A stretch of DNA of 64,000 nucleotides from Mycolicibacter longobardus (GCF_002102265.1 NZ_LQPG01000055.1:1-64000), one strand, 5' to 3'; numbered from the stretch's first letter, positions 16,518 to 24,117 are shown. The notes: generated from the letters alone by a model not told the origin. A program made the numbers and translations.

Positions 16518-16585
16518 AAAATCCCTCCCTGATTTCGTGGTGGTGACAGACCTACGTGCGCTGTCGGTCCGCCACACTCGCCAGG

Positions 16586-16611
16586 CTTCCCGGGGTACCG
16601 CCCGCTCAAAC
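16586..16611 (-). promoter_or_regulatory. Possible SigF-type promoter for the CsbD-like gene
   Basis: On the minus strand GTTT (16611-16608), 16 bases, and GGGAAG (16591-16586). It leaves a leader of about 60 bases before the ATG at 16517. The -10 has two changes from GGGTAT but equals the element before the hemophore-like gene. Confidence 0.45.
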
Positions 16612-16649
16612 GTCGAATCCTCTTGACGCAGAGCTGATCAGCGCGGACG

Positions 16650-17039
16650 GTGGAAGACATGGAACGCCGCCGTATGCAGCCGCGTGCCGGTGGCGACCGG
16701 CTGGGCCAAGAGGACGAGGAAGTTCGCTCGGCGGTCAGGTTCGCCGGGGTGATCACCGCCGTCGGGGTGGCCTTCGTCTTGCTGGCGGCATGGTGGACCG
16801 GCTCCTGCGATCCGGTCGCGGAAACAGTGGCGTGCGGCAGGCCGTATCGCACCGTACTTGCTCTGGGGGCGCCGGCGATCTTGGCCGGCGGCGGACTGCG
16901 CGCCTTCCTGCGCACCTACCGGGTGTGGCGCGCGCGGGGTACCTGGTGGGGCTGGCAGGGCGCCGGTTGGTTCCTGATGACGTTGATGTTGTTCACCATG
17001 TTCATCAGCACCGCTCCGATCATGGGCGTGAGCCGATAA
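16650..17039 (+). CDS. Small membrane protein, distant relative of the Rv3289c-like family
   Basis: Unrecognised 129-aa membrane protein with a hydrophilic, basic N-terminus (about 30 residues) and three predicted membrane helices: about residues 30-48 (GVITAVGVAFVLLAAWW), 67-84 (LALGAPAILAGGGLRAFL) and 102-122 (GAGWFLMTLMLFTMFIS). A Cys pair (GSC....VAC) lies between helix 1 and helix 2, and a GAP motif and GAGW motif match the layout of the proteins at 14598 and 20905, although identity is low. The start may be the GTG at 16650 or the ATG at 16659, since no ribosome site favours one. The gene is divergent from the CsbD-like gene. I see no clear SigF site on this strand. Confidence 0.7.
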   Translation: MEDMERRRMQPRAGGDRLGQEDEEVRSAVRFAGVITAVGVAFVLLAAWWTGSCDPVAETVACGRPYRTVLALGAPAILAGGGLRAFLRTYRVWRARGTWWGWQGAGWFLMTLMLFTMFISTAPIMGVSR

Positions 17040-17194
17040 CTCTCGCAACACTGCCATATTGCTGTGAACACCTTGAAACAAGGGAGTAATTTAGATCACA
17101 TCGACATACGATATTTTTGGATTTGGGTCTTCCCGGCCGTGACGTCCGGATGGGCCGGACGATTCAGGGCGGGAAATGGCAGGAAGGAAGTGCA

Positions 17195-17506
17195 ATGGGC
17201 GACACGTTTCAAGACCCCGTTGACCATGTCCGGACGACCAGACCGCACGCCGGACGTGCCATGATCGACGTGATGGGTTGGCCCGGCTACTCACTGTTGG
17301 TGGTGGGCATGGTGGCGGGAATCGGCTGCCTCACAGCGTTCGGCACCGGCCACGACCGCCAGGGTGTGCAGGTCGCGACGTTGGCGGTGCTCGCCGCCGC
17401 GCTGGGCGCACTGTGGCTGATGATCGAGCATCGGCGGATCGGCAGGGTGAACCGTCAGTGGCACCTGGCGCATCCCGAGGCGCATCAGCGGCATTCCCAG
17501 AATTGA
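17195..17506 (+). CDS. usfY: UsfY-type membrane protein, first gene of the sigF locus
   Basis: A 103-aa membrane protein encoded just upstream of the sigma-F operon. The cytosolic start MGDTFQDPVDHVRTTRPHAG matches UsfY of M. tuberculosis (Rv3288c) as I remember it. Two hydrophobic helices follow (about residues 27-47 and 55-73), then a basic tail ending HRRIGRVNRQWHLAHPEAHQ. Its biochemical role is unknown; the family is tied to SigF only by location. The ATG at 17195 has the ribosome site AGGAAGGAAG. An upstream in-frame start at 17117 is less likely. A bulged hairpin at 17522-17550 follows, so usfY may be terminated separately from rsbW-sigF. A paralogue is encoded at 43941-44216. Confidence 0.88.
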   Translation: MGDTFQDPVDHVRTTRPHAGRAMIDVMGWPGYSLLVVGMVAGIGCLTAFGTGHDRQGVQVATLAVLAAALGALWLMIEHRRIGRVNRQWHLAHPEAHQRHSQN

Positions 17507-17521
17507 GTCAGAGAGACAAGG

Positions 17522-17550
17522 CGGGCCGGGCTGGTATTGCAGCCGGCCCG
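17522..17550 (+). terminator. Probable terminator after usfY
   Basis: CGGGCCGGGCTG and CAGCCGGCCCG can pair with one bulged base around a short loop and are followed by TTTGG. The T-run is short, so termination may be partial. Confidence 0.5.
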
Positions 17551-17566
17551 TTTGGTGGCTGCGTGC

Positions 17567-17602
17567 TGAAATCGATGTGCTGAAATCGATGATTGAGTTC
17601 AC
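17567..17602 (+). promoter_or_regulatory. Tandem 14-bp repeat and TTGAGTTCAC motif before rsbW-sigF
   Basis: TGAAATCGATGTGC-type sequence is repeated in tandem (GCTGAAATCGATG at about 17566 and 17580). It is directly followed by TTGAGTTCAC (17593-17602). The same ten bases occur on the minus strand upstream of both STAS genes (24241-24250 and 41729-41738). A GGGTAC at 17611-17616 could be a -10, but no GTTT stands 15-17 bases before it. Confidence 0.45.
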
Positions 17603-17767
17603 CTATAACCGGGTACAGAGTCTCCATGACTGATCTCCGGGCAGCCGGTATGCGGTGTTGACGGTGTCGGCTCATGGTGGAATGCGCGACGTTGCCGACA
17701 GGCGATGGTGGTGAGCGGTGGGTCGGCGGGCAGCGGTAGTCTCGGTTCGACTTCGCCGGGAGGCTTC

Positions 17768-18205
17768 ATGACCGACATCCACAGTGACCGGGCTTCGCGG
17801 TCCTGCAGCGAACGGGCCGTCGAACTGCGGGTCACGCCCAGACTCGAAAGTCTGGCGGTGGTGCGCATGTTGGTAGGTGCGATCGCCACGTACGAGGATC
17901 TCGATGTCGACACCGTCGCCGATCTACGGCTCGCGATCGATGAGCTGTGTACCCAGCTGATCCGCTGCGCGTCCCCCGGCGCGATGCTGACGGTCGTCAT
18001 CGATCCGCGCGAGGACGATGTGACGATCCAGGCGTCGGCCGCCGGCGATGGAGCCGACGTGTTGACTCCCGGAAGCTTCAGCTGGCACGTGCTCACCTCG
18101 CTGGTGGACGACGTGCAGACGTTCCATGGCGGGCATGACTCCGGCAGCGCGGGTGAGGTATTCGGGGTCACATTGACAACCCGCCGGGCGGACTCCGGGC
18201 GGTGA
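17768..18205 (+). CDS. rsbW: Anti-sigma-F factor (serine kinase-like ATPase)
   Basis: Binds and holds SigF inactive; its HATPase domain resembles RsbW/SpoIIAB. The region VELRVTPRLESLAVVRMLVGAI at about residues 19-40 starts the domain, the N-box Asn region is represented by DLRLAIDELCTQLIRCA, and the C-terminal APGSFSW-like stretch appears as TPGSFSWHVLTSLVDDVQTFH. Sequence and gene order agree with UsfX/RsbW (Rv3287c). As in the M. tuberculosis protein, the canonical kinase motifs are weak. The ATG at 17768 gives 145 aa. An ATG at 17705 would add 21 residues, and H37Rv has a similar extension as I remember, so the start is uncertain. The stop overlaps the sigF GTG by four bases, which indicates translational coupling and balanced expression. 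Confidence 0.9.
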   Translation: MTDIHSDRASRSCSERAVELRVTPRLESLAVVRMLVGAIATYEDLDVDTVADLRLAIDELCTQLIRCASPGAMLTVVIDPREDDVTIQASAAGDGADVLTPGSFSWHVLTSLVDDVQTFHGGHDSGSAGEVFGVTLTTRRADSGR

Positions 18206-18990
18206 CTCCGCGTGCCGCCGGCGGCGGCTCACAATCGGGATCAGAGTACGCCGACGTCGGCGATATGTTTCGTGAGCTCGCCCAATATGGCGCGGACTCG
18301 GCCGATTTCCGCAACCGTAAGGACAAGATCGTGGAGCGGTGTCTGCCGCTGGCCGACCATATCGCCCGCCGATTCGAGGGGCGCGGAGAGCTGCGCGACG
18401 ACCTGGTCCAAGTCGCGCGGGTGGGCCTGGTCAATGCCGTAACACGCTTCGACGTGGAGACCGGCTCCGACTTCATCTCGTTCGCCGTCCCGACGATCAT
18501 GGGCGAGGTTCGCCGGCATTTCCGGGACAACAGCTGGTCGGTCAAGGTGCCCCGCCGGCTCAAGGAGCTGCACCTTCGGCTCGGAGCGGCGACGGCGGAA
18601 CTGTCACAGCGTCTCGGCCGGGCGCCGACGGCTTCCGAGCTTGCTCGCGACCTCGAGCTGAGCCGCGAAGAGGTGGTCGAGGGCCTGGTGGCCGGCAGCT
18701 CCTACAACACGCTGTCCATCGACAGCGGGGGCAGCTCCGATGAGGACGACGTCCGCTCGATCGCCGACACCCTCGGCGAAGTCGACGCCGGGATGGACCG
18801 CATCGAGGATCGAGAGGCGTTGCAGCCCTTGCTGAAAGCGCTTCCGGAGCGGGAACGAACGGTGTTGGTGCTGCGGTTCTTCGAATCGATGACCCAGACC
18901 CAGATCGCCGAGCGGGTCGGTATCTCGCAGATGCACGTGTCGCGCTTGCTGGCCAAGTCATTGGCGAAGCTGCGGGATCAGTTGCAGTAG
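18202..18990 (+). CDS. sigF: Stress-response RNA polymerase sigma factor SigF
   Basis: A group 3 sigma factor of the SigB/SigF family, 262 aa. Region 2 is visible as RCLPLADHIARRFEGRGELRDDLVQVA and FDVETGSDFISFAVPTIMGEVRRHFRD, region 3 as VPRRLKELHLRLGAATAEL, and region 4 as LPERERTVLVLRFFESMTQTQIAERVGISQMHVSRLL with its helix-turn-helix. It directs polymerase to GTTT-N15-17-GGGTAT promoters, many of which occur in this window. The GTG start overlaps the rsbW stop (GTGA). No strong terminator follows, and the next gene is convergent. Its neighbours downstream form a large group of predicted SigF targets up to 44.2 kb. Confidence 0.95.
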   Translation: MTPRAAGGGSQSGSEYADVGDMFRELAQYGADSADFRNRKDKIVERCLPLADHIARRFEGRGELRDDLVQVARVGLVNAVTRFDVETGSDFISFAVPTIMGEVRRHFRDNSWSVKVPRRLKELHLRLGAATAELSQRLGRAPTASELARDLELSREEVVEGLVAGSSYNTLSIDSGGSSDEDDVRSIADTLGEVDAGMDRIEDREALQPLLKALPERERTVLVLRFFESMTQTQIAERVGISQMHVSRLLAKSLAKLRDQLQ

Positions 18991-19042
18991 GCCGGCTCAG
19001 CTCAGGACGCGGCTTCGCGCTGGCCCGTGCCGGGCCTGACCG

Positions 19043-19741
19043 TCAAAGCGGCTGATCCGGAACATTTTCAGGCGGTCTGAGCCGCTCCGCGGCGAAGTCC
19101 GCGGCCTGTGCCGTCATGCCGTTCGCCGCATAGGCGGCGTGCGCAGCACCGTCGGTGCCCGCCGAGCACACCGGGTCGCCGAGGGCGCACAGGTCGATCG
19201 TCTTGCCGGCGTAGTCGGGCCCGATCGCCACCGGCGGCGCCCCGATCGAGTTCAGGAACGCCGCTGACGGCTTGCCGAGCAGCGTCACCGCGGCGACATG
19301 CTGGGCCGCCTCGGGCGGCAGCGGCGTCCCGAGCCCGCTGACGGCAGTCGGTTCGGTGAGGTAACCGATGAGAGCCGCGCCCCGCGAGTATCCGCCAAGG
19401 ACCATCTGGGTGCCCGGACATCCGGCTGCCATATCGCGGATGTGGCCTGCTGCGTCGGTGACACCGGCGGCCGTCGGGCCGAATTCGGGCACGGCCGGAA
19501 AGTCGACCGGGTAGGCGGCTACGGCGCGGCCCCAGAGCCGCCACCGCAAGGCGTCGATGAACTGCTGACCCATCCACCCGACACCGGGGGGTTCACCGGT
19601 TCCGCGGGCGAACACCACCTCGACATCGGGACAGTCGGCGGCTACCGCATCGCCGGCGGCGGGACAGAACGGCAGGGCACAGCCCCACAGAACTAGGGCG
19701 GTGAGAATCCGAGTAATCACAGCGTTTTGTCCGATACCCAT
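19043..19741 (-). CDS. Secreted cutinase-family serine esterase, copy 1
   Basis: Exported lipase or esterase of the cutinase-like (Culp) family, 232 aa. A signal peptide ends near AVAA (residue about 34) before the mature start DCPDVEVVFARGTGEPPGVG. The nucleophile elbow is LGGYSRGAA, the catalytic Asp lies in LGDPVCSAG and the His in AAHAAYAANG; four cysteines fit the two family disulfides. Substrates in this family range from short esters to phospholipids. The ATG at 19741 begins directly before the signal peptide; an upstream in-frame start at 19840 would overlap the divergent gene. It resembles the second cutinase at 22864-23565 but is clearly distinct. I found no SigF site on its strand. 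Confidence 0.87.
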   Translation of the reverse strand: MGIGQNAVITRILTALVLWGCALPFCPAAGDAVAADCPDVEVVFARGTGEPPGVGWMGQQFIDALRWRLWGRAVAAYPVDFPAVPEFGPTAAGVTDAAGHIRDMAAGCPGTQMVLGGYSRGAALIGYLTEPTAVSGLGTPLPPEAAQHVAAVTLLGKPSAAFLNSIGAPPVAIGPDYAGKTIDLCALGDPVCSAGTDGAAHAAYAANGMTAQAADFAAERLRPPENVPDQPL

Positions 19742-19839
19742 TGCGGCGTGTCGGCAAACCGGAGGGTTGAGCCCGGGCGAAAACGGCAAGCCTAGTTCGG
19801 TGCCGTCGTCGACGGAACATGACTGAAGGGGAGAATCCA

Positions 19840-20220
19840 ATGATTACAACGTCTTTGACCAGGCTTGCCGCTGCCGGCGGCATGACGCTGGCGTTGGCGG
19901 CCGGCACTGGACTGGCAAACGCCGAACCGAGCCAGCCGAACCAACCGGGCCAGCCGGGGCAACCGGGCCAGTGGTCCCAGAATCCCGCGGTGACCACGAC
20001 ATGCAGCTATCCGCAGGTGGTGGCGGCGATGAATGCCCAATCTCCGGAAGCAGCAGCAGAATTCAACGCGACGCCCATGGCGCAGTCCTTCTTGCAGAAC
20101 TTCCTCGCCTCGCCCCCTCCGCAGCGTGAGCAGATGCTTGAGCAGGCCCAGGGGATTCCGGAGGCGGCGCAGTACGTCAACCTGGTCGGTCCCATCGCCA
20201 AGACCTGCAACAAGTACTGA
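19840..20220 (+). CDS. Secreted hemophore-like protein, copy 2
   Basis: A 126-aa exported protein, paralogue of 15127-15471. Signal peptide about residues 1-30, then a Pro/Gln-rich linker (SQPNQPGQPGQPGQWSQ) that copy 1 lacks, followed by the hemophore-related core CSYPQVVAAMNAQSPEAAAEFNATPMAQSFLQNFLASPPPQREQM and a last Cys in KTCNKY. The spacing of the two mature cysteines is conserved. The ATG at 19840 has the ribosome site GAAGGGGAG. The start at 19819 is less well placed. Heme binding is possible by analogy with Rv0203, but no ligand residue can be assigned here. The next unit downstream begins with an exact SigF promoter. Confidence 0.8.
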   Translation: MITTSLTRLAAAGGMTLALAAGTGLANAEPSQPNQPGQPGQPGQWSQNPAVTTTCSYPQVVAAMNAQSPEAAAEFNATPMAQSFLQNFLASPPPQREQMLEQAQGIPEAAQYVNLVGPIAKTCNKY

Positions 20221-20266
20221 GTGATGGCGCGACCGACCGCGGCCGGCTGCAACACTGCCCCGCTTC

Positions 20267-20292
20267 GTTTGTGCTGCCGGGCGCCCGGGTAT
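20267..20292 (+). promoter_or_regulatory. SigF-type promoter for the PfpI-decarboxylase operon
   Basis: GTTT at 20267-20270, a 16-base spacer and GGGTAT at 20287-20292 form an exact match to the consensus. The ATG of the first gene is 47 bases further, behind the ribosome site GGGAAGGAG. Confidence 0.85.
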
Positions 20293-20338
20293 GCCGTCGG
20301 TTGGGGGGAGGAGTCCGCACACGGGAAGGAGCGGTCAA

Positions 20339-20908
20339 ATGGCCGGAACGCTGGTAGACCGACGGGTCGCATTTCTGGCTGCACCGGAGGGCGTCGAGCA
20401 GGTCGAGTTGACCGAGCCGTGGCGCGCGATCGCTGAGGCCGGCGCGCGTCCGGTGCTGGTGTCGACCACCGCCGGCCCGGTTCAGGCGTTCCACCATCTG
20501 GATCGCGGCGACAGGTTCGACGTGGACCGGGTGGTTGCCGAGGTGTCAGCGGACGATTTCGACGCGCTGATCCTGCCGGGCGGGGTGGCCAATCCGGATC
20601 AGTTGCGCACCGATCAACGCGCGGTCGCGTTCGTCCGGGAGTTCTTCGACGCTGGCAAGCCGGTTGCCGTCATCTGCCATGGTCCGTGGACGCTGGTGGA
20701 AGCCGGAGTCCTCGGCGGCCGCCGGATCACCTCGTGGCCGAGCCTGCGCACCGACATCGTCAACGCGGGCGGTGACTGGGTCGACGAGCAGCTGGTGCGC
20801 TGCGACTGTGGACCGTCGATCCTGCTGTCGAGCCGCAAACCCGATGACCTGCCGGCCTTCTGCGATGCGCTGGTCGAGGAGCTGTCGGCGCGAGGGGCGA
20901 CGCTGTGA
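20339..20908 (+). CDS. PfpI/DJ-1 family protein
   Basis: A 189-aa member of the DJ-1/PfpI class I glutamine-amidotransferase-like family. The nucleophile elbow is VAVICHGPWTLVEAG, with Cys in CHG near residue 107 and the adjacent His. The Glu that tunes this Cys in active members is probably in AAPEGVEQVELTEPW near residue 19. Family members act as proteases, glyoxalases or deglycases, and several bacterial members are general stress proteins. The ATG at 20339 (not 20291) is behind a strong ribosome site. It is the first gene of an operon with the membrane protein at 20905 (4-base overlap) and the decarboxylase at 21274. An exact SigF promoter precedes it. Confidence 0.87.
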   Translation: MAGTLVDRRVAFLAAPEGVEQVELTEPWRAIAEAGARPVLVSTTAGPVQAFHHLDRGDRFDVDRVVAEVSADDFDALILPGGVANPDQLRTDQRAVAFVREFFDAGKPVAVICHGPWTLVEAGVLGGRRITSWPSLRTDIVNAGGDWVDEQLVRCDCGPSILLSSRKPDDLPAFCDALVEELSARGATL

Positions 20909-21255
20909 CGGGCGAGCCGATGCCGGTGCCGGTCGCGGGCAGCGACCACCGCGCCCGCCTCTGGGTGAACTGGGCGTCGGCCCTGCTGACCGCTGCCGGT
21001 GCCGCCCTGGTGATGGTGTTCGCGACCGGGGCGGTGATGAGTACCGCCGCCTGCAGCACCGCTGCGTGCCCCGACCTCGGGCCGAGCGGAGCGGTCTTCG
21101 GCGTGCTGTACTACGGCGCACCGGTCATTGCCGCGCTGACCATCCTGATCTCCTTCTGGACAGCGGGGCGGCGGCGCGGATTCCTTGTCCCGGTAGGTGG
21201 TTGGGCGCTGTTGATGCTTGACCTGCTGGCACTGGTCGTCGCCTTCCGGCGCTGA
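20905..21255 (+). CDS. Small membrane protein, Rv3289c-like family, copy 2
   Basis: A 116-aa membrane protein with three predicted helices (about residues 24-44, 69-87 and 93-113). It shares WVNWASALLTAAGAAL, STAACSTAACPDLGPSG and GGWALLMLDLLAL with copy 1 at 14598-14993. The paired cysteines sit in the loop between helices 1 and 2. In H37Rv the homologue Rv3289c lies next to usfY (from memory), so the family is linked to the sigF locus. The GTG start overlaps the PfpI stop by four bases, and the decarboxylase gene starts 18 bases after its stop, so it is the middle gene of a SigF-driven operon. The function is unknown. Confidence 0.82.
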   Translation: MTGEPMPVPVAGSDHRARLWVNWASALLTAAGAALVMVFATGAVMSTAACSTAACPDLGPSGAVFGVLYYGAPVIAALTILISFWTAGRRRGFLVPVGGWALLMLDLLALVVAFRR

Positions 21256-21273
21256 GTAGAAGGCAGCTCGCCG

Positions 21274-22755
21274 ATGGACCACCGCCGGGCACCCGTGCTG
21301 GAAGCCCTGGCCGGCTACCACCGCAGGGACCGGTACGGCTTCAGTCCACCGGGACACCGCCAGGGCCGCGGAGCCGATGAATTCGTCCGGGGAGTGCTGG
21401 GGGCCGACTCGTTCCGCGCCGACGTGCTGGCCCGGGGTGGCCTCGACGACTGGCGTGCGGGCGGCAGGTTCCTCGCTGATGCCGAGGCGCTGATGGCCGA
21501 TGCGGTAGGAGCGTCGGCGGCGTTCTTCTCCACCTGCGGCAGTTCGCTTTCGGTGCGTGCGGCGATGATGGCGGTGGCCGGCGGCTCCGCCGGCGGGTTG
21601 CTGCTGCCCCGCGACAGCCACAAGTCGATAGTCGGCGGGTTGATCTTCTCCGGCATCCAGCCGCGCTGGATAACCCCGCGCTGGGACGCCGAGCATCACC
21701 TGTGCCATCCGCCGTCACCCGAGCGGGTCGCCGGTGCGTGGGAGGAGCATCCCGATGCCGCGGGCGCGTTGATCGTGAGCCCGTCGCCGTACGGCACCTG
21801 CGCGGACCTGGCCGCCATCGCCGAGATCTGCCATCAGCGCGGCAAGCCGCTGATTGTTGACGAAGCCTGGGGCGCGCACCTGCCGTTCCACCCGGATCTG
21901 CCCACCTGGGCGATGGACGCCGGCGCCGACGTCTGCGTGGTCAGTGTGCACAAGATGGGAGCGGGATTCGAGCAGGGTTCGGTGTACCACATCCAGGGCG
22001 ATCTCATCGACCGGGAGCGGCTCGCGGCGTGTGCCGACCTGTTGATGACGACCAGTCCCAGCGTGCTGATCTACGCGGCGCTGGACGGCTGGCGTCGTCA
22101 GATGGTGCAGAATGGACACGAGTTATTCAGTGCTGCACTGGAGTTGGCTCATGACGTACGCCAGCGCATCGACTCACTGCCCGACATCGAGGTACTCGAA
22201 GACGTGCTGCTGGGAGTGGAGGCCTCCCACGACCTGGACCGGCTGCAGGTACTGATGGACGTGTCGGCGACCGGGACGTCCGGATATCAGGCCAGGGATT
22301 GGCTGCGCGAACATCGTCGGGTGGACGTGGGGATGGCCGATCACCGGCGCATCCTGGCAACACTGTCCTTCGCCGACGATTGGACCACCGCCGACCGGCT
22401 GCTGGATGCGGTGAGCGGGTGGCGGGCCGCTGCAGCGGATTTCGACCCGCCGCCGCCGATCCGGCTACCGTCGCCCGAGGAGCTGCAACTGGAGAGCGTG
22501 CAGCTTCCCCGGGACGCCTTCTTCGGCCCGACCGAGATGGTCGCCGCGGACGAAGCAGCCGGGCGTATCGCGGCCGAGCAGATAACCCCGTATCCGCCCG
22601 GTGTACCGGCAGTGGTGCCGGGTGAACGCCTCAACGACGCCGTCATCGACTATCTGCGGTCGGGGCTGCCGTCCGGAATGGTGCTGCCGGACGCCGCCGA
22701 TGCGGCGCTCGACCACATCAGGGTGGTGGCCCGAAGTCTGAAGACAGCTACCTGA
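21274..22755 (+). CDS. PLP-dependent Orn/Lys/Arg decarboxylase-type enzyme
   Basis: A 493-aa fold-type I enzyme of the ornithine/lysine/arginine decarboxylase family. Features are GFSPPGHRQGRG near the N-terminus, a substrate-side loop SVRAAMMAVAG, the cofactor Asp-Ala pair in LIVDEAWGAHLPFH, and the Schiff-base Lys in VSVHKMGAGFEQGS. The C-terminal half carries the small domain typical of this family. It lacks the N-terminal wing of the long decarboxylases (700-950 aa), like the short bacterial forms. Decarboxylating a basic amino acid would consume protons and make a polyamine, an acid-stress role that fits the operon. H37Rv has lat (Rv3290c) at the corresponding place, which is a different PLP enzyme. 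The substrate is not predictable. Confidence 0.85.
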   Translation: MDHRRAPVLEALAGYHRRDRYGFSPPGHRQGRGADEFVRGVLGADSFRADVLARGGLDDWRAGGRFLADAEALMADAVGASAAFFSTCGSSLSVRAAMMAVAGGSAGGLLLPRDSHKSIVGGLIFSGIQPRWITPRWDAEHHLCHPPSPERVAGAWEEHPDAAGALIVSPSPYGTCADLAAIAEICHQRGKPLIVDEAWGAHLPFHPDLPTWAMDAGADVCVVSVHKMGAGFEQGSVYHIQGDLIDRERLAACADLLMTTSPSVLIYAALDGWRRQMVQNGHELFSAALELAHDVRQRIDSLPDIEVLEDVLLGVEASHDLDRLQVLMDVSATGTSGYQARDWLREHRRVDVGMADHRRILATLSFADDWTTADRLLDAVSGWRAAAADFDPPPPIRLPSPEELQLESVQLPRDAFFGPTEMVAADEAAGRIAAEQITPYPPGVPAVVPGERLNDAVIDYLRSGLPSGMVLPDAADAALDHIRVVARSLKTAT

Positions 22756-22863
22756 CGTTCTTGGCTTAATCCAAGGTGCGAGACCGTTGTTCAGGGCCGG
22801 CTCTGCGGCTAAAAGATCGAAAAGGCGGTTTGAGCCGGCACCGAGGTGGGCACCTACACCGAC

Positions 22864-23565
22864 ATGTCCGCGCGTGCCCTCCGCCATTCCGTTGGTCCTC
22901 TGGCGATCGCGGCATCGGCTACCGGTGCCGCCATTCTCCTCCCGCCCGAAGTCCCCCCCGCGAGCGCACAGCCGTGCCCCGATACCGAGGTGGTGTTCGC
23001 GCGCGGTACCGGAGAGCCGCCCGGCATCGGACCGACCGGGCAGGCCTTCGTCAGCGCGCTCAACGCGCGGACCTCGGGCGGCCCGCCGGCCGTTTACGCC
23101 GTGGACTACCCCGCCAACGACCACTGGGACACCGGCGTCGACGGCATCCGGGACGCCGGAGCTCACGTCGTCTCCCGGGCGAGCACCTGCCCCAGAACCA
23201 AGATGGTCCTGGGCGGCTACTCCCAGGGCGCCGCGGTGATGGGCTTCGTCACCTCGCCCCAGGTACCCGACGGGGTCGACCCGGCCACGGTTCCCAAGCC
23301 GCTGGCTCCCGACGTCGCCGACCACGTGGCCGCGGTCGTGCTGTTCGCCATGCCCAACGAGAGGGCGATGAACTTTCTGAAAGAGCCGACGATCGTCATC
23401 GGTCCGCTGTACCAAGCGAAGACACTGCAGGTCTGCGCCCCCGAGGACGCGGTCTGTTCGGACGGAATGGATTTCGCGGCACATGACAGCTACGCCGGTG
23501 GCGGTGCGGCTGTCGATCAGGCGGCCGACTTCGCCGCCGGCCGGCTGCAGGGCATGGTGGGGTAG
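22864..23565 (+). CDS. Secreted cutinase-family serine esterase, copy 2
   Basis: A Culp-type exported esterase, 233 aa. The signal segment covers about residues 6-35 and the mature chain begins near QPCPDTEVVFARGTGEPPGIG. The catalytic Ser is in LGGYSQGAAVMG, the Asp in APEDAVCSDG and the His in FAAHDSYAGGG, all at family spacing. Compared with copy 1 (19043-19741) it has a longer loop before the Asp. Start choice: ATG 22864 gives a compact signal peptide, while a GTG at 22846 would add six residues. A GTTT-N16-GGGCAC sequence lies upstream (22828-22853), but the -10 is poor, so SigF control is not claimed. Likely substrates are lipid esters of the envelope or the environment. Confidence 0.87.
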   Translation: MSARALRHSVGPLAIAASATGAAILLPPEVPPASAQPCPDTEVVFARGTGEPPGIGPTGQAFVSALNARTSGGPPAVYAVDYPANDHWDTGVDGIRDAGAHVVSRASTCPRTKMVLGGYSQGAAVMGFVTSPQVPDGVDPATVPKPLAPDVADHVAAVVLFAMPNERAMNFLKEPTIVIGPLYQAKTLQVCAPEDAVCSDGMDFAAHDSYAGGGAAVDQAADFAAGRLQGMVG

Positions 23566-23682
23566 CGCACGCTCGTCGTCAGAACGCAATCCGATGGCGC
23601 CGTCCTACCCTGGTGGGCTGCACCGCGTAATCGGCACACTGGCACCGGCTTTCATCCCGGAAGGGGCGGGCAGGGGCGTGGG

Positions 23683-24117
23683 TCAGCGGACTTGCCGGAA
23701 ATCCTGTACGCCGGCCAATGCCTCAGCCACCGACGTGGTGGTTGGCAGGGCCTTGCCGGGATCGCAGATTCGCAGCAGGCGTGCTACCGCAGATCCCGGT
23801 ACCGTCGTGCAGTAGACCGTGGCCTCGGCGCATCGATCAGTGATGGTCTTGAGTGCCGAAAAGCCGGCGGTGCCAATAAATTCCAGGTCCTTCAGGTCCA
23901 GGACCAACCATTCGCAGTAGCCGGCGCAGCGTTGCACGTAGTCGGCCAGCTGGCCGGCGTTGGCGGCGTCGAGTTCGCCGTCCACGCTGATCACCGCGCC
24001 GCAACGTCCCCAGCGGGTGACGGAACGGGCGGTACGGCTCTCCCAGGTATCGGACGGGGGACGGGTATCTATTCGGGGCGTCGGGAACACCGGCCCGACG
24101 GTTTTCAAAGCGGTCAT
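23683..24117 (-). CDS. STAS-domain anti-sigma factor antagonist, copy 1
   Basis: A single-domain STAS protein of 144 aa that should bind an anti-sigma factor and release sigma (partner switching). The core is visible as GAVISVDGELDAANAGQLADYV, LVLDLKDLEFIGTAGFSALK and a C-terminal helix. In Bacillus SpoIIAA-type proteins the phosphorylated Ser stands in the DxSx loop; here that loop reads EFIGTAGF, with Thr in place of Ser. It is closely related to copy 2 at 41195-41632, including the upstream DNA. The start is ATG 24117 (MTALKTVG); ATG 24129 is possible. Its target could be RsbW from the nearby operon, which is inference. Confidence 0.85.
   Translation of the reverse strand: MTALKTVGPVFPTPRIDTRPPSDTWESRTARSVTRWGRCGAVISVDGELDAANAGQLADYVQRCAGYCEWLVLDLKDLEFIGTAGFSALKTITDRCAEATVYCTTVPGSAVARLLRICDPGKALPTTTSVAEALAGVQDFRQVR

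Noticed and set aside
17091..17194. SigF promoter directly before usfY
   Set aside because: GGGTC is present near 17127 but no GTTT stands at 15-17 bases; the control of usfY remains open.
21274..22755. lat (lysine epsilon-aminotransferase) as in H37Rv at this place
   Set aside because: The motifs GFSPPGHRQ and VSVHKMGAG are of Orn/Lys/Arg decarboxylases, not of the class III aminotransferase Lat.
22828..22853. GTTT-N16-GGGCAC before the second cutinase as a SigF promoter
   Set aside because: The -10 has three differences from GGGTAT and overlaps a candidate start codon; kept only as a remark.
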